Positions 1 to 11,987 are shown, counted from the first letter of the stretch. The stretch is DNA of 64,000 nt from Ascarosepion bandense (GCA_037127315.1 JBBBDQ010001274.1:668001-732000), one strand, 5' to 3'. Numbers and translations are program-made. Notes: generated by a model from the sequence alone, not told the origin.

Positions 1-483
1 GGGGCAGCCTTTCTCAAAAATGGGATTGGCGGTTTCTTGCAGGTGCCCAAGAGACTTTTGCCGGAAGCGTGGTCTGTGGTGTTAAATCCATTTTCATATT
101 TCCTGCAATGAAACTTTCCACTAACGCTTTGCAACATGGGCGAGCATTACAGCGAAAACGGCATCTTCTATAAGTTTTTTTGTTTGTTTTTTTTAAGAAA
201 AAGATTTGCTGAACTATGGCGAAATTACCACTTGTCGCGTTTTGAGGGCAGTATCAAAGAAGAATAATTTCCATTATAGGAAGAAGCCGTTAAAATACGG
301 CCCGTCTTCATGTTTTATTCTAAACTGCATCTTGTCTAACAAGAAACGTTAAAACAGATGTATGGAGGCAGCTGTGCGTCATTAAGACGAACATTAACGT
401 AAATTGTTCTTACTGGGTCTTCTACCACCAACGCTCTATTAAGGTTGATGATGGGTGTATTAGATTGTTGCTGTTACTACTCT
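1..483. other. Unassigned spacer, left edge
   Basis: No coding region, RNA or repeat is recognisable here. Composition is moderate, with one T-rich tract near 177-195. It may be the end of a repeat that begins outside the window. Confidence 0.5.
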
Positions 484-722
484 TTTTTAATAAATTCACC
501 CCAAGCAAGGCGATAATGCGACTAAGATTTAAGGGGCTACTTGAGTGAAAGAGAATGAAAAAAGTTTAAGTGAAGCCGCAAACCAAATTCTAAACAGGGA
601 ACAAGTGATAAACCTCTACTCCTGTTCAAAAGAGTAAGTAGGGCATAAACCAGGTGATAGGCGAATATTTTTACCTCTGGGCTGATAAGGCAACTACTGG
701 GCTGAAGTATGACTAAATAGAT
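484..722 (-). mobile_element. LINE 3'-end remnant (jockey/CR1-like family tail)
   Basis: The plus strand reads caccccaagcaaggcgataa and then a ggggctac block. This is the reverse complement of the shared 3' tail seen at 27.2, 44.9, 54.1, 58.0 and 63.5 kb. Bases 540-660 (aacagggaacaagtgataaa ... aaccaggtgatag) also align with the 160-bp unit at 63551-64000. It is therefore an old minus-strand copy of the LINE 3' region that holds one diverged unit of that repeat. There is no coding capacity. The 62-residue open frame on the minus strand here is a by-product. Confidence 0.6.
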
Positions 723-887
723 CACTCATTGATACGGTAGCCATCGCAACAATGACAAGACATTTTAGATATTAGTCAATAAGCCAACAACAGGAAGAAT
801 TTGATTCAAGCCTTTTTAAAACATATTAAGGCAAAAATGAATGTTTGCAGTTGTAATTCGAACTTTGCTGTTTCTTTAACTCGTATA

Positions 888-914
888 ATAACAATAATAA
901 TAATAATAATAATA
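888..914. repeat. (TAA)n microsatellite at the 5' junction of a retrotransposon
   Basis: About eight TAA/AAT units run directly into the 5'-truncated end of the retrotransposon copy at 915-1193, which itself ends in AATAATAAT. The element is thus bracketed by TAA repeats. Confidence 0.85.
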
Positions 915-1193
915 AAAGATAAAAATGGAACAGAACAAAACATCACATTGAAAGAATCCCCAGAAACCCCAGCTTAAGAGATATACAAAAAATTGTCTTG
1001 TTAAGTACAGCCCACACACTAAGAAGAACTTTGTCTGTGTAACGCTAGGGACGTTATGGGAGATAGAAAAAACATGAAATGGAGCCATAACAACACCCCT
1101 CGATCTGCCTTATGCCGTTCCGTAGACTTGGTAGGTCGTGTGACCATAGCAGAAATCACATGATGATGAAAAATGACAAAATAATAATAATAT
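915..1193 (+). mobile_element. R4/Dong-like non-LTR retrotransposon, copy 1, 5'-truncated to the last 0.28 kb
   Basis: This copy holds only the extreme C-terminus and 3' UTR of the family seen at 18.6-26.5 kb. The bases aatggaacagaacaaaacat followed by cattgaaagaatcccc correspond to the family's terminal peptide KNGTKQHIERIPGN. Then come the shared AGATATACAAAAAATTGTCT and CTAGGGACGTTATGGGAGAT blocks and the 3' UTR motif ACTTGGTAGGTCGTGTGACC. The copy ends in AATAATAATA. Both borders are TAA repeats. It encodes nothing functional. Confidence 0.85.
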
Positions 1194-1760
1194 ATAAGAC
1201 AAAAGAAAAAAATTACGTTTCTTTCTCTGGTGGACTTTATCAAAGCAAGTGTAAAGATTTTCTTTTGAAACAAGTATTAATAAAGAGTAGTAAAATTTTC
1301 TGTTTTTCAGAATTTGTCAATTTAAAAGCATTTCGGATTAACTGAAATACATGTTAAATTGCGAAGGACGACAACTGATATAATTTTATATCTAATGAAC
1401 GAAAGTAAATGTTGTTTTATTGTTGTTCGATTCTATTTTTCAATATGTAATTATCATTTGTATTATTTAGTTTGGAAAATTATGTATTTTAAATAATAGA
1501 TTTTGAACTAAACCGTTTTTTTTTCATTTAAAAAAATCATGATTATTTACGGTGACTCAGAAAAAGTGTATTTCTTTTTATTTAAAAAATCTAGGTGCTG
1601 ATTTGTATTTTGCTAAAAATCGTTAACGGCATTTTCAAGAATTTTTCGTCTAAGTAAGTTACTTTGTCTTTTAATAGATGTGGTATTCCTTTGATCGGAG
1701 TTGTGGTTGGACATATTTGTGTGTATGATTAATGCATTTGATAAGTTTTTAATGTATAAG

Positions 1761-1763
<3 letters not shown>

Positions 1764-1802
<39 letters not shown>
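1764..1802. repeat. (AT)n microsatellite
   Basis: Nineteen to twenty uninterrupted AT units in AT-rich spacer. Confidence 0.95.
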
Positions 1803-1804
<2 letters not shown>

Positions 1805-2245
1805 AATACGTTAGTTATATTTAAAAAAAACGGCTTGAAAGTAAATCCCGAAAGATTCTATTAATAACAAATATTAATACTGATCTAGTCAGAGGGTTCA
1901 ATGTAATTAAATTTATATATTTACAGAGCCAATATTTATTACATATAAAAACAAGCAAATTTTCTTAAATCGTATGATCATTTTGGAGGGTAAATTTAAC
2001 ACCCATTTCACCACTGAAATAAAAAAAATATGAAAAATAAATTAATTTATTTGTGTGTATGTGTAAAAACTGAAGTAAGGGTAAGAAAAAGAAGAAAAGA
2101 AAAAGGAGTAGATCATTGCTATTGGAAACTGCTAGATCTGCCACTTGGATGACAGAAACGAAAAGAGAAATAAAAATAAGTAGGAAATAAGTCAGATAAA
2201 ATTACGGTTTTACAAGGCTGCTATTAAAGGGCCCCGAATAATGTT

Positions 2246-2630
2246 AATACCAAAATAAACTGGTTAAACAAATTAAAACGATAGAACTGGAAGCAAAACA
2301 GATTTGAGAAAAGGAAGCTATTATATTATATAATTTAATTATATGGCTAATAAAAAATGAACCAACTATTTCAGAAATTATAATTTTAGATTAATTATTA
2401 GGAAGTTAAATTTAAATCTATGACAGCATTAATACCAAAACAATTTTGTTAAGTATAAGTTAAAAATAAAGCGATATGACTTGAAGAAAAGTAGATTTAA
2501 GAAAAGAAAGTTGATATAATTTAATTATACAGCTAATAAGAAGAAAAGAAACAACTATTTTAAAGAATTTCAATTTTAGATTAAATATTAGGAAGTTTGC
2601 ACCTAAATTTAAACTCATGACAGCATTTGC
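2246..2630. repeat. Tandem duplication, about 185-200 bp, two diverged copies
   Basis: Copy A (2246-2430) and copy B (2431-2630) both begin aataccaaaa, share tataatttaattata followed by gctaataa, share ttttagatta followed by ttaggaagtt, and end atgacagcatt. The copies differ by many substitutions and a few small gaps, so the duplication is old. No coding potential is seen. Confidence 0.75.
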
Positions 2631-3008
2631 TTATAAATTATTTTCTAAAGTTCAAAAGCAAGTTTTGCTTGGGATATTTTAATATTTTAATTTTTCAGCT
2701 AAACATAGATTGCATCTATGGTAAAAGTTATTCGAGGTGTAGGCCGAATCTATTAATCTTAAACTCACTATCGTCATTCATTTCCAAAATTCCTCGAGGA
2801 AAGGAAGATTGAAATTTTAGATTGGCTTAGAAAAGGAGGGTTTATGAGAGTAGTAACGTTGTTTATTTCTCCCACCGAAATTTCAATGTAAACTTGATAT
2901 TTATTTTAGGGAGAGAAGTTAACTTGGTAAGAGAGACTTACCGTCTAACAGATCTGAATTGAAGTTCATGAAAATTAAATCTTATAAGTTAAGTTAGTTT
3001 TTAATGAC

Positions 3009-3323
3009 AAGTCAGTCAGTCAGTTAAGTGCCATACGTGATACACGCTTGGGCGATCATGTCTCGAAAGAGACATGACTGACTGGGCAGAAGATTATCCC
3101 GCAGTAGGTTGCCATTGCTTTCTGCGGTAGACTGGTTGCCAGCCAAGGCTATAGAACCCAATCTGTCCTGTTATTTAACGCATAACTAGAGGGAAGAGAC
3201 GGATTAATACCTTTCCCAGGGGTATTTGCGCGTAAGTGAATGCAAAGAATTCAGCTGGAATTCGAACTCGGCTCCCCGATTCCTCGTTCCGAGTCGATAT
3301 CCACTGCACCACAACGCACATCC
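3009..3323 (-). mobile_element. OR-type tRNA-derived SINE, near full length
   Basis: On the minus strand it begins ggatgtgcgttgtggtgcag. That head holds a polymerase III A box (tggtgcagtgg) and, about 45 bases on, a B box (gagttcgaattcc). The body contains taatccgtctcttccctcta, ttctatagccttggctggca and accgcagaaagcaatggcaa. The tail has a perfect 8-bp hairpin, CATGTCTC/GAGACATG with a TTTC loop in the sense strand, then gcgtgtatcacgtatggcac. This is the most complete reference copy in the window. The family name rests on recollection of octopus SINEs and needs a library search. Confidence 0.85.
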
Positions 3324-3700
3324 GCAGATTAATGACAAGAGTAAAACTTAAATAGGCAATGGATATATTAAGATAAAAATTTAAAATTAAAATTATAAAA
3401 AAGAAAATTATAAAATCAAAATTTTAAATATAAAGAATATTAAAATGCAGGGATATGAAAATCAAAGCAGCGTAATTAATCATTATTAATAGTAATATTT
3501 ATGAAAGAAAGAAAGGAAATGAGGGAGAAAGACAGAAAGAAAGAGGCAAACGTATAGAAGACTCTGTATCAATCGGTGTCTAAGAATTTAAGTATTTCTT
3601 CTATTGAAGCTTATTGTCATTAAAACGTTTTTTCTTTTGTTAAGTAGATTAGCGTTATATATATGGTTTAAGATGACAATTTTTTTCTAAAAAGCATAAG

Positions 3701-3758
<58 letters not shown>

Positions 3759-5020
3759 TATCAGCATGACTGATGCTAGTCTCTTGGAGAGTAACACGCC
3801 GCGCAACCTTGGCCACACTATTTCAACCGACTTGAAGTTGAACGACTACATCGAATCATGAGACTCATTTACAACAAGGAAAGTTGTGTCACTGTGTCGT
3901 GCCAGAAATGGGAATTACATATGAGGACTTCCAACACGCTGGAAATCAACAGTTTGGAGAGGACTGGAACCAGTTCGGGACACATTTCTTAATGATGACG
4001 GCTGGGACTCCCGCACCTCAGCTTGCCTTATGAGAGTCTAATTTAGAAATTCTGTCCGAGCCAAGAGACGGAGCCATGCACATATCACTCCGTAGAGCTT
4101 CATTTCTCGGTGGAAAATAGGGTGTGGATATTCCAGACGAGTAAGTTTTGTGTTGGTAGAGAATTTCGTTGCAAATAAAAATGTATTCATCGTGTATCAC
4201 TTTGTTTTCCCGCGCTTTGAATTTTATTTGCCGCCATTTCGAATGATCGGATTTTAGAAATTGAAAAATTTTAAGTTTAACCAAGCTTTAAATTCTATGC
4301 AAATTTCTAACTTTGAACTAATTGGAATATTTGGCAATTGAATTTATTCCAAATAGAATATCTAATTTGACTATTAAGAATGAGGGATAGAGTTAACGAC
4401 ACACCAAACAAGAGTGACTTCTTAGTTACTAATCCGATGTCAAAACGTCCCTTCGCCGAAAAAAATTCCGCCGAAATGGCTACGTCGAAGAGGCTACGCC
4501 CAATTAGCAACGCAGAAACGTCCCATTTCCGCTGGCAATACAGTTTAGCCCCGATGGTACGACCGTATGGAACAAGCTCAAAATGCAGTGTACCTTGAAA
4601 ATTCTACCGGACACAGATTAAGATTTGCTGTTTTCTTTCCACTTCCTAAGTCGGGACTTTCTGGCCAACTTAGTAGAAAAACGAAATCTTCATTTCGCAG
4701 TTTTAAACACGAGAATAGTCAAATGCTATATCCCCGATGAAAGATGAATCTAAAAACAACAAGAATGAAATTCGCATCCAACGTTGTGTCTAACGACAAA
4801 AATATTTAAGTGCAACGTTTCTGAAAATACTAAAAAGGCGCGAGAACGTATTGGCCGAAAACCACAAAAATGAGATTCTCATCTGAATATATGGAATTAT
4901 GATTACGTCTTTTTCTTCAACTGTGAGAGTGTCATATTTAATCTTTTATTGCGTTTTATAAATTCTAAATAAATAATAGACCGAAAATCCCTCCACACAC
5001 TCACCATTACCTTTCTTGGG
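3324..5020. other. Unassigned region with a long (AT)n tract
   Basis: 3324-3660 is AT-rich with a purine-rich patch (3500-3550). An (AT)n tract lies at 3702-3756. 3757-5020 is of more ordinary composition and has open frames of 67-88 codons on both strands (4018-4284 minus, 4307-4510 minus, 4380-4598 plus). They overlap each other, and none resembles a family I know. It may be an unrecognised repeat. Confidence 0.4.
3702..3756. repeat. (TA)n microsatellite
   Basis: About 27 uninterrupted TA units. Confidence 0.95.
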
Positions 5021-5288
5021 CACCTCGACTTGGTGTAATGGTTAGCACACTTGTCTCGCTAGATCAGTTACAACTGAGTAGTGAGATTGATCCTCATAGG
5101 GAACCCCATACTGTCGACATTGTGCACAACTAAGCTACGCATAATAAGTCATCTTACTTAGGCAACTTGACGTGGTGTAATGGTTAGCACGCATTGTTTC
5201 GATAGAACCTATTCCAACTGAGTAGTGAGTACGATCCTCACTGGGTACCATGTATTTTCGGCTTTGGGCTACATCTAAGCAGTGCTTA
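5021..5288 (+). mobile_element. Two tandem tRNA-like SINE monomers (GTAATGGTTAGCA type)
   Basis: Monomer 1 (about 5021-5150) and monomer 2 (about 5160-5288) both carry tggtgtaatggttagcac, a textbook A box, then aactgagtagtgag and a B-box-like gatcctca. After the B box, monomer 2 reads gggctacatctaagcagtgc, which recurs inverted at 62.24 kb as part of the same family. The tRNA-like fold is imperfect and the anticodon arm is degraded, so these are SINE heads and not working tRNA genes. Confidence 0.65.
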
Positions 5289-6849
5289 GGAAATCAGAAC
5301 TGATAATGTCATATGTTCCTACTCAAGCAAAATATCTTTTCTCGGTTTTTCTCTTCAAATGTTTCCGACCACTGTTTTTCTATCTTTTTAATGCCTATAT
5401 AAGATTCTTCTTCGTCGTCGTAGTCTTCTTCCCCAACTCCCGGTTACTCAACGGCCCTCTTAAGCCCAGGGTGGTCTTGTTAGGATGATAACGTTCATAT
5501 CCTGTCTAAACCTGACGGCCGGCCGTCAACACTTAAAGATCTCACACCACTTATCAGCAACGAATCCCCAATTGTTGGCACCCCCTCTTTCGAGTTCTCT
5601 TGGGGACTCGTTTGAGTTTAACCAACGCCAGTGCCGTCTGCACTCCCCTAACACTGACCCTTCTTTATTACTTTTCTCTGTTTACCCCTTCCACTGAATT
5701 GACTACCACCGCCCACCCACTTCGCAGCTCGTTTACTTTATTAGGCACCCCTGGTGCCACAATCCCCACGCCAAACTCTCCCTGCTGACAACATATGTCA
5801 TCACCAGCTGAAGGAAAAATAATTCTGTTTTAGTTGTCACGAAGAATCGGGACGCAGGAAATGCCGTGTAGAGATTGGGAAAAAAAGAGAAATAGGAAGA
5901 TAGTCAATGAGCGGGAAGGAGAGTAAAGGAGAAAAATGAGAGAAAGAAGCAAGAATGAGAGAGAAGAGCGATAAAAAAAAGGAACAAGATAGTTAGAGAG
6001 AGAGAGAGAGAGATACCGATGACGATAGTAAAACAGTAGACTAAGAAAGAGGTAAGATAAAATGAGGCGAAAAGAGAGAAGGCGAGTAAAGAGGTTAGAA
6101 AAAGAAAGGGCGACGAAAGAGAATGAGAAACGAAATATGTTTTGTAATCACATGAGAACAGTGAGCAATTAGGTGAGAAAGAGAGTTCGAAGAATCCGGT
6201 TAGGGAGAGAGAAAGAAGTCAAGTTAGTTAATTTAACGACATATCAACTCAGGACCGGTAGGAAGTTCTCGCGGGCCCTCACCGAATCTATCCACCTCCC
6301 CCAACAACTATGATACGGCCCTCGCACTCTTTCTAATTTTCGATTTTCATAAAGTAGTATTCATATAAAATACATATTTTATTGCAACATAACAGATCGT
6401 GTGCAGTAACAGATCATGTGCACAATGGGTGAACAATTCATATTGAGAAATCGAAAATAAACAAAATGTATCTAAATACAAAGTAGGCACATGTCATAAT
6501 TGATTGAATCTTAAATAAATTAACAAAGTTTTATGGCAATTTTTAACATGAATTTGAGTTTTTTCTTGTTAAATATTTGAAAAACTGGACACATTTTCAA
6601 AATTATGGATAAAAAAAATGAATATTGTACAGTGTTTTTTGAGATTTAGTAAGAGTAAAACAGCAGATTTGGACGAAAAATAAAAACTCTAGAATGATGT
6701 CAAAATTCGAGAATTTTTTATCCTTTAATAGTCATTTAGTTTTTGTTTGTTCATAGCATATATAAGTGTAGTTAGAAAAAAGTAAATGCTGATAAGATAG
6801 TCACAAAATACTACCCACTCAGGTACGCACCGGTCCTCTATCAATCCCT
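5289..6849. other. Unassigned region: pyrimidine-rich, then purine-rich, then AT-rich
   Basis: 5380-5800 is C/T-rich and has overlapping 62-70-codon open frames without recognisable motifs. 5878-6235 is strongly purine-rich on the plus strand, including (GA)n at 5996-6012. 6240-6320 is briefly GC-rich. 6350-6840 is AT-rich. No gene is seen. Confidence 0.5.
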
Positions 6850-7180
6850 ATTCGGTTGAGGATACCATGAACCGAACATGTGAGCAACAATGAGGTTCTG
6901 GAGGGGATGAAAACGAAAATGAAACTAATACTTAACATCAAGAAAAGAGAGCTGAAGTTTCTGGGATATGTAATGAGAAAGGAGGGCTTGGAGAATCTGA
7001 TACTCACATGTCAGATAGATAGAGGGAAAAGGGATAGGGGAAAGCAGCGTGTAACATACTTGATGGGCTTGAGCAAATGGATGGCAGAGTTAAAGTTTGT
7101 TAAAAGCTGCCAGTGATAGGGAGATGTGGAAAGCCACGATCGCCTACGTCCTGAAAGAACAAGGCACATAGTAAAAAAAA
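6850..7180 (+). pseudogene. APE-type LINE, C-terminal coding and 3' end fragment (family E)
   Basis: Translation gives NNEVLEGMKTKMKLILN, LKFLGYVMRKEGLENLIL and GLSKWMAEL. This is the conserved tail that follows the reverse transcriptase in endonuclease/reverse-transcriptase LINEs of molluscs, often annotated from RTE- or jockey-type elements. The 3' end reads cgtcctgaaagaacaaggca, then an A-rich tail, with a SINE immediately after. Only the last 110 codons or so survive, with frame breaks after the SLSK-like motif. Like most copies of this family here it is 5'-truncated and on the plus strand. No catalytic residues remain. Confidence 0.7.
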
Positions 7181-7189
7181 AGAATGTCG

Positions 7190-7500
7190 AATATGTGCGT
7201 TGTGGTGCAGTGGATATCGACTCGGAACGAGAAATTAGAGAACCGAGTTCGAAATTCAGTTAGATTCGTTGCATTCACTTACGCTCAAAAACCTTTGGGA
7301 AATGTATTAATCCGTCGCTTCTCCCTCTAGCTATGGGTTAAATAGCAGAACAAATTGGGTTCTATAGCCTTGGTTGGCAAACATTCTACCGCAGACAGTA
7401 ATGGCAACCTACTGCGGGAAAATCTTCTGACCAGTCAGCCATGTTTCTTTCGAGACATGATCGCTCAAGCGTGTATCACGTATGGCACTTAAATGACTAA
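7190..7500 (+). mobile_element. OR-type tRNA-derived SINE, near full length
   Basis: It starts atgtgcgttgtggtgcag and has a mutated B box (gagttcgaaattc). It keeps the tail hairpin in altered form (catgtttctttcgagacatg) and ends cgtatggcacttaaatgac. It abuts the 3' end of the LINE fragment at 6850-7180. Confidence 0.85.
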
Positions 7501-7640
7501 ATGTTGAATATAACTTTCATCGGACAAAAACTTGACCGAATTAATAGAAATATATACAAGGGTCCGGTTTTTACGCAAATGTCAAAAAGGTTGATAAAAC
7601 CCAGTTTGCATTGTAGTAAAACATAATATAGACATTTGTT

Positions 7641-8200
7641 ACACTAGTCAAAATCCAAAGACGCATTGGCATGGCCAAGGACGCATTTCAGAATATAACC
7701 AGAGTACTGAAGGACAGGAAAATCTCAATAGAAACAAAGAAATGAGTGCTGGATTACTATGTGTTATTTGTCCTTCCGTATGGAAGTGAATGTTGGGCGA
7801 TCTCATAAAGGATGAAGGAGAAGGGTAAAGCAACAGAAATGCGGTTCTACAGAAGGATGCTGAGAATACCATGGACGGAGCACGGGAGTAAGGATGAAGT
7901 GTTGGAGAAGATGCAAACGAGAAGAAAACTGACAATTAACACGAGGAAGAGACAGAGGAGGTTCCTGTGACAGGCAATGAGGAAGGAAGGCCCAGAGAAC
8001 TTAATACTCACAGGACGGATAGAAGGAAAGCGAAACAGGGGAAAGGCACGCGAGTTTATAGGTCTGAGCAAATGGATGGCGCTGCGGGGTTTGGAAAGAT
8101 ACCAAGATAAAATATATTCAGAGCGACAAGAGACAGAGGCAAATTGAAGTCCATGATCGCCTACGTCCTGAAGGGACACAGTACACGAAGAAGAAAAAGG
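7641..8200 (+). pseudogene. APE-type LINE family E, C-terminal fragment
   Basis: The plus-strand translation, with several stops, reads KIQRRIGMAKDAFQN, VLPYGSECWAIS, MRFYRRMLRIPWTEH, RRKLTINTRKRQRRFL and KEGPENLILTGRIEGKRN, then GLSKWMA. This is the post-catalytic region of a LINE reverse transcriptase. In-frame stops (for example in place of the codon before QAMRKEG) show it is dead. It ends ctgaagggacacagtacacg, then gaagaag. Compared with the fragments at 6.85 and 12.4 kb it extends about 70 codons further upstream. The long minus-strand open frames over it are antisense shadows. Confidence 0.75.
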
Positions 8201-8455
8201 ATGTAGTCGGCGAATGAGAGTGAAAGAGAAGATATGTGAGGAATAGAGAATAACAAACGAGATTAAAGAAAAAGACATCTAAAAGGGGGTATCAAGGGAA
8301 ATAATAAATAACAGAGAGAGAGAGAGAGAGAAAGGACAATGAGAGAGTCAAGAGAAAAAGAGAACGGAACGAAAGAGATGAGAATGGTGAAGAACGATAA
8401 GAAAAATCGATAAAAAAATGAAAACAAGTAAAGCAATAAGAAAAAATAAGGGCTT
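8201..8455 (+). repeat. Homopurine-rich tract
   Basis: The plus strand is mostly A and G, with (GA)n at 8313-8330. It directly follows a LINE 3' end, as does the purine-rich stretch after the copy at 12.4 kb, so it may come from expansion of the gaagaag tail. Confidence 0.6.
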
Positions 8456-10096
8456 CTTTTTTTGTCTTTTAATTTTACATCTCACCAACGAGAATATCGC
8501 AGTCTAACAGATACAAACAAGTGACTATTTAGTCGAACGTATTTCACGACAAAATAGAGGTACATTTCAGTTCTGCTGTTTTATTTCAGTTCCTGGTTGG
8601 TGAGGCACCTTACAACTCGACCAATATGGGCAGATAAAAAAAACTCATACATTTCACAACTAAAAAATAGAAGAAAACCTCACCAGGTTTCAAGTAAAAC
8701 GCAATTGTAACGCCTTGTCGAGTTAGTGTATGACCGTCAGGTGCCGATTGACTAGATAAAATGGAGGAAAAAGTGTTCAGTTAATTTCAATAATCAACAA
8801 TAAAATACAAAAGACTGATAAATATATTGAACAAAACTTCTCGCTAAAACAATAAAAATGGAAAAACAATTCTCAAAAAGAACAATAACGCCACTCGAAT
8901 TCTTTTACGATCCAAATGTCGTTGGTCAATTGGCACATGTTTTCACGCTGAGTCTGAAAATCAATTCCATTTTACCTCATCACATCACGTTTTTTCAGTA
9001 CAGATGATTGCTATTTTGCTTAAAATAGACCAAAACACCCATTTAACAGTAATATGCCAGGGCTAAGTAGAACCAACCTTAAACGTTTTCAGGTTAGAAT
9101 AACTTATCATAAAAGTAAAAAGTACCCCAATAAATAAAAGAATGCATTTTCAGTTCAGAAAAAAGTTTTCAGAAAAACAGTTTTCATCGGCAGAAAATGA
9201 ATCGCCTACCAGTTAAATTTTGCCCCCATGCAGTAATAAATTTGATGTGTACAGAATCGCATAAGAGTTTGCCAAAAAGCGAACAAATCGCTTTGTAATT
9301 ATGTTAATAAGCACCAAGATGTCAAACTGCCCTGTATACATTTTTGTCAGACAAGATAACGGTTGCGTTGGGGATGTGTAGGAAGAGCGTCTAGTTGGCT
9401 ATGCCTAGCTGGTATTTCGCGACTGTTTGAAGCGCTGATAAAGACTAAGTCTAATCTTGCTAGTCTCAAATACACTCGCCAAGAACCCTAACAACCCTCA
9501 TTTATCAATGTTATACAGAGACTGAATGACAATACCAAACCTCCGTAAATTCAGGTGATATGATAAAATCTTATGACTGTTTCAGGCTTAAAGTGAAAAC
9601 TACTAATAAAAACTAAAATCGCTGTTCTTTAATAACTTCTGTAAACGTTCTTCGATGAAAAGTAAAGTAACAGAAATCTCAAAGTTTTAACAAGCGCAGA
9701 TCATTGAGGGCTAAAGAACATTTCCCAGTGAGATATCTCCCATAAAATTAGGCATTTTCAGGTCAGCTTATCTAAATTGAAATAGCTTAGAATACATTTT
9801 GAAAGTTATTTAGATACATTTGCCTGAGCGGTAAATCATTTTAACATGAAACGAAATGTTTCAGCTATGTCAACCGCATATTTAGGCCGTGGTATATCGC
9901 GGTGAATTAAGAATTTTTGACTATTTTAAGCAAAATAGAAATTACCTGTACTGAGAAAACGTGATGGGGCAAAGTTGACTTGACTTTCATATTCAGCGGG
10001 AAAATATAGCCCAGAAATATGTGCCAAATGCCTAAAAAAACATTTAGGTCGAAAAACAATGTAGACTGATGTACTAATGAGCCGTAATTATATATA

Positions 10097-10155
<59 letters not shown>

Positions 10156-11379
10156 AAGATATATATGAAACAATATTGAAAATATTGAGACAATGTGGAA
10201 AAGCTAAAAAGACGCCTTTCGCCGAAATTCTTTAGGTTGGAATGATTCTAAACTGAAGAAGCCAGAAGGTCAAGACGCTTCCCGTAGAGTTATTGGCCTG
10301 AGGATAACTCATTTAGCTGTTATTTTGAAATATCAAACATGAAAATCTCCTAACATCAGTGATATCTTCATATTTTATTTTTTTTATTTTCAACATTTAA
10401 CATTTTTTTAAATATTTTTTAATGAGATTTTTTTCGGAAGTACACGCGCTTCATACATATATTTTAAATTAAAAATAAACGAATATAGCATTTTGCTATT
10501 TTATGTAATTTTTTGTTCTTAAAACAGTATATAACCGTTTGTGCATTATATAAGATACATCTTTTTGTAACTCCACCTTAAAAAACAAAAAGAAAAATCT
10601 GTCATCGTACGCAAAAACAACTAAATCCAATAACGTTAAAATCAGGGACCGATTTAGCACAGTGTCGATATTATAAGTAAAATCCCCACTTTCTAGATCG
10701 ATAAACAAATAGTTTTCAATTTTGTCAATTGTCGCGGCTTTAGGTAGGTATAATAAGTGCTAATCTGCAAACAAAAATCGAATTTTTATCATATTTTTTT
10801 AATGCCACGAGGTTCAACTTTCTACAATACGGCACACGTAGAAGAGATGGTGTGTATCGTGGCTGAAACTTAGTAATTTTTTTAAAAACGATTTATTTTG
10901 AATCATCCATACAATACGTTGCGGTTGTAACTAACTGAAGACCATAAAAGGACTTAGTGTAAACTATATCTTTCTGGTGTAATTTTAAACTAACGCCCTT
11001 GCTTTTTTCCACACATACTTTAAACTATAAGTTTGGAAAGTGGAAATTTCACTGAATTTAACTTTTCGTAAATATTTATTTTACTTTTGACCTTTAGATT
11101 AACTTAACTGGGATTATTTAAGATACTGAAGTAAGAATAATATTTATTCATTTTATTTGAACTTTCATATGTTATCTTTAAACAAACATTTTCGGTGCGA
11201 AATTCATAAGTGTCATTTGGAATTCATAAGGTTAATTTCAATTTAATATTTTTGTTATTAAAATTAATTTAAAAAATTTAATGAATAATTTAACAGAAAA
11301 TTTTATTTTATTTTATTTTTTATTAGTATGCTGAATTTTTTGTCGTTCATAAATAGAAATTAAAAATGTAACATTTCTC
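8456..11379. other. AT-rich spacer with a (TG)n tract
   Basis: About 2.9 kb without recognisable coding sequence or known repeat. 9350-9490 is less AT-rich. The only clear element is (TG)n at 10099-10154. The 88-codon minus-strand frame across it is a repeat artefact. Confidence 0.55.
10099..10154. repeat. (TG)n microsatellite
   Basis: About 27 TG units preceded by a short TATATATGTA segment. Confidence 0.95.
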
Positions 11380-11603
11380 AGGAGTCGAACGGTTATGAGA
11401 CGTTAGATTTCTTGACAGCTTCTCCTAGGCCTAGGGAACGCAAGTTCGAATCCTGCCGGAGGACGCATATTTTCCTAACAAGATTTCTCGAATATTCAGG
11501 CCGATAGATATATAAAAATATACTGTTTAATTATATAAAAAAATAGAGTACCTACACAAATATGAGTTTCCATTAAAAACAATGTTTGAACAAATAAATT
11601 AAA
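11380..11603 (+). mobile_element. tRNA-Ser-like SINE, copy 1
   Basis: The head holds gtcgaacggttatgagacg (A-box region), gttagatttct (anticodon-arm-like), a long variable-arm-like segment, and aagttcgaatcctgcc (a perfect B box with the 3' T-stem half). The layout with a long variable arm recalls tRNA-Ser or tRNA-Leu. The body is tattttcctaacaagatttc, then an AT tract, tactgtttaattat, and ends aacaaataaatta. The body matches the copy at 11766-11987 throughout. Confidence 0.65.
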
Positions 11604-11765
11604 AATATGCCGGAGTTAATCCAGTTCGTAAAAATAAAATTGTCTTTGTTGATATTTGTTTACATTTGGATACAAATACAGAGCAGATATGAATATTACG
11701 AAAAATCAGGAATTTATGTGTTTATAAGGCTCAATTCAAAGTTTGGCTAATTGCAAATTCCTTCG

Positions 11766-11873
11766 GGTTGGAGCGATTAATAAACATTCGACGGTTTCAC
11801 CTCGGGAAGCAGGTTCGAATCCTGCTGGAGGATGCATATTTTCCTAACAAGATTTCTTAATATTCAGTTCAGT

Positions 11874-11909
<36 letters not shown>

Positions 11910-11987
11910 TGTTTAATTATGAAGAAAAAAACACAGTGCCTACACAAATACGAGTATCCAGTAAAAATAATGTTTAAACAAATAAAT
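11766..11987 (+). mobile_element. tRNA-Ser-like SINE, copy 2
   Basis: The head is more degraded than in copy 1 but keeps the intact T arm, GCAGGTTCGAATCCTGC, where the 5-bp stem GCAGG/CCTGC pairs perfectly. The body repeats copy 1: ggatgcatattttcctaaca, a 34-bp (TA)n at 11874-11907 where copy 1 has only tatataaaaatata, then actgtttaattatgaag and cctacacaaatacgagt. The (TA)n seems to have grown from the short AT stretch inside the SINE. Confidence 0.65.

Larger units (their letters stand above)
1194..3008. other. AT-rich spacer
   Basis: No gene or known family is recognised. It contains an (AT)n tract and a 185-bp tandem duplication, listed separately. Bases 2075-2170 are purine-rich. Short open frames (for example 2627-2812) are AT-rich chance frames. 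Confidence 0.6.

Noticed and set aside
5021..5288. Two functional tRNA genes
   Set aside because: A boxes are good, but acceptor and anticodon stems do not pair well and both units share a non-tRNA tail with the SINE at 62.2 kb.
7847..8278. 143-codon minus-strand open frame
   Set aside because: Exactly antisense to the LINE family E coding end; the sense strand carries the conserved motifs.
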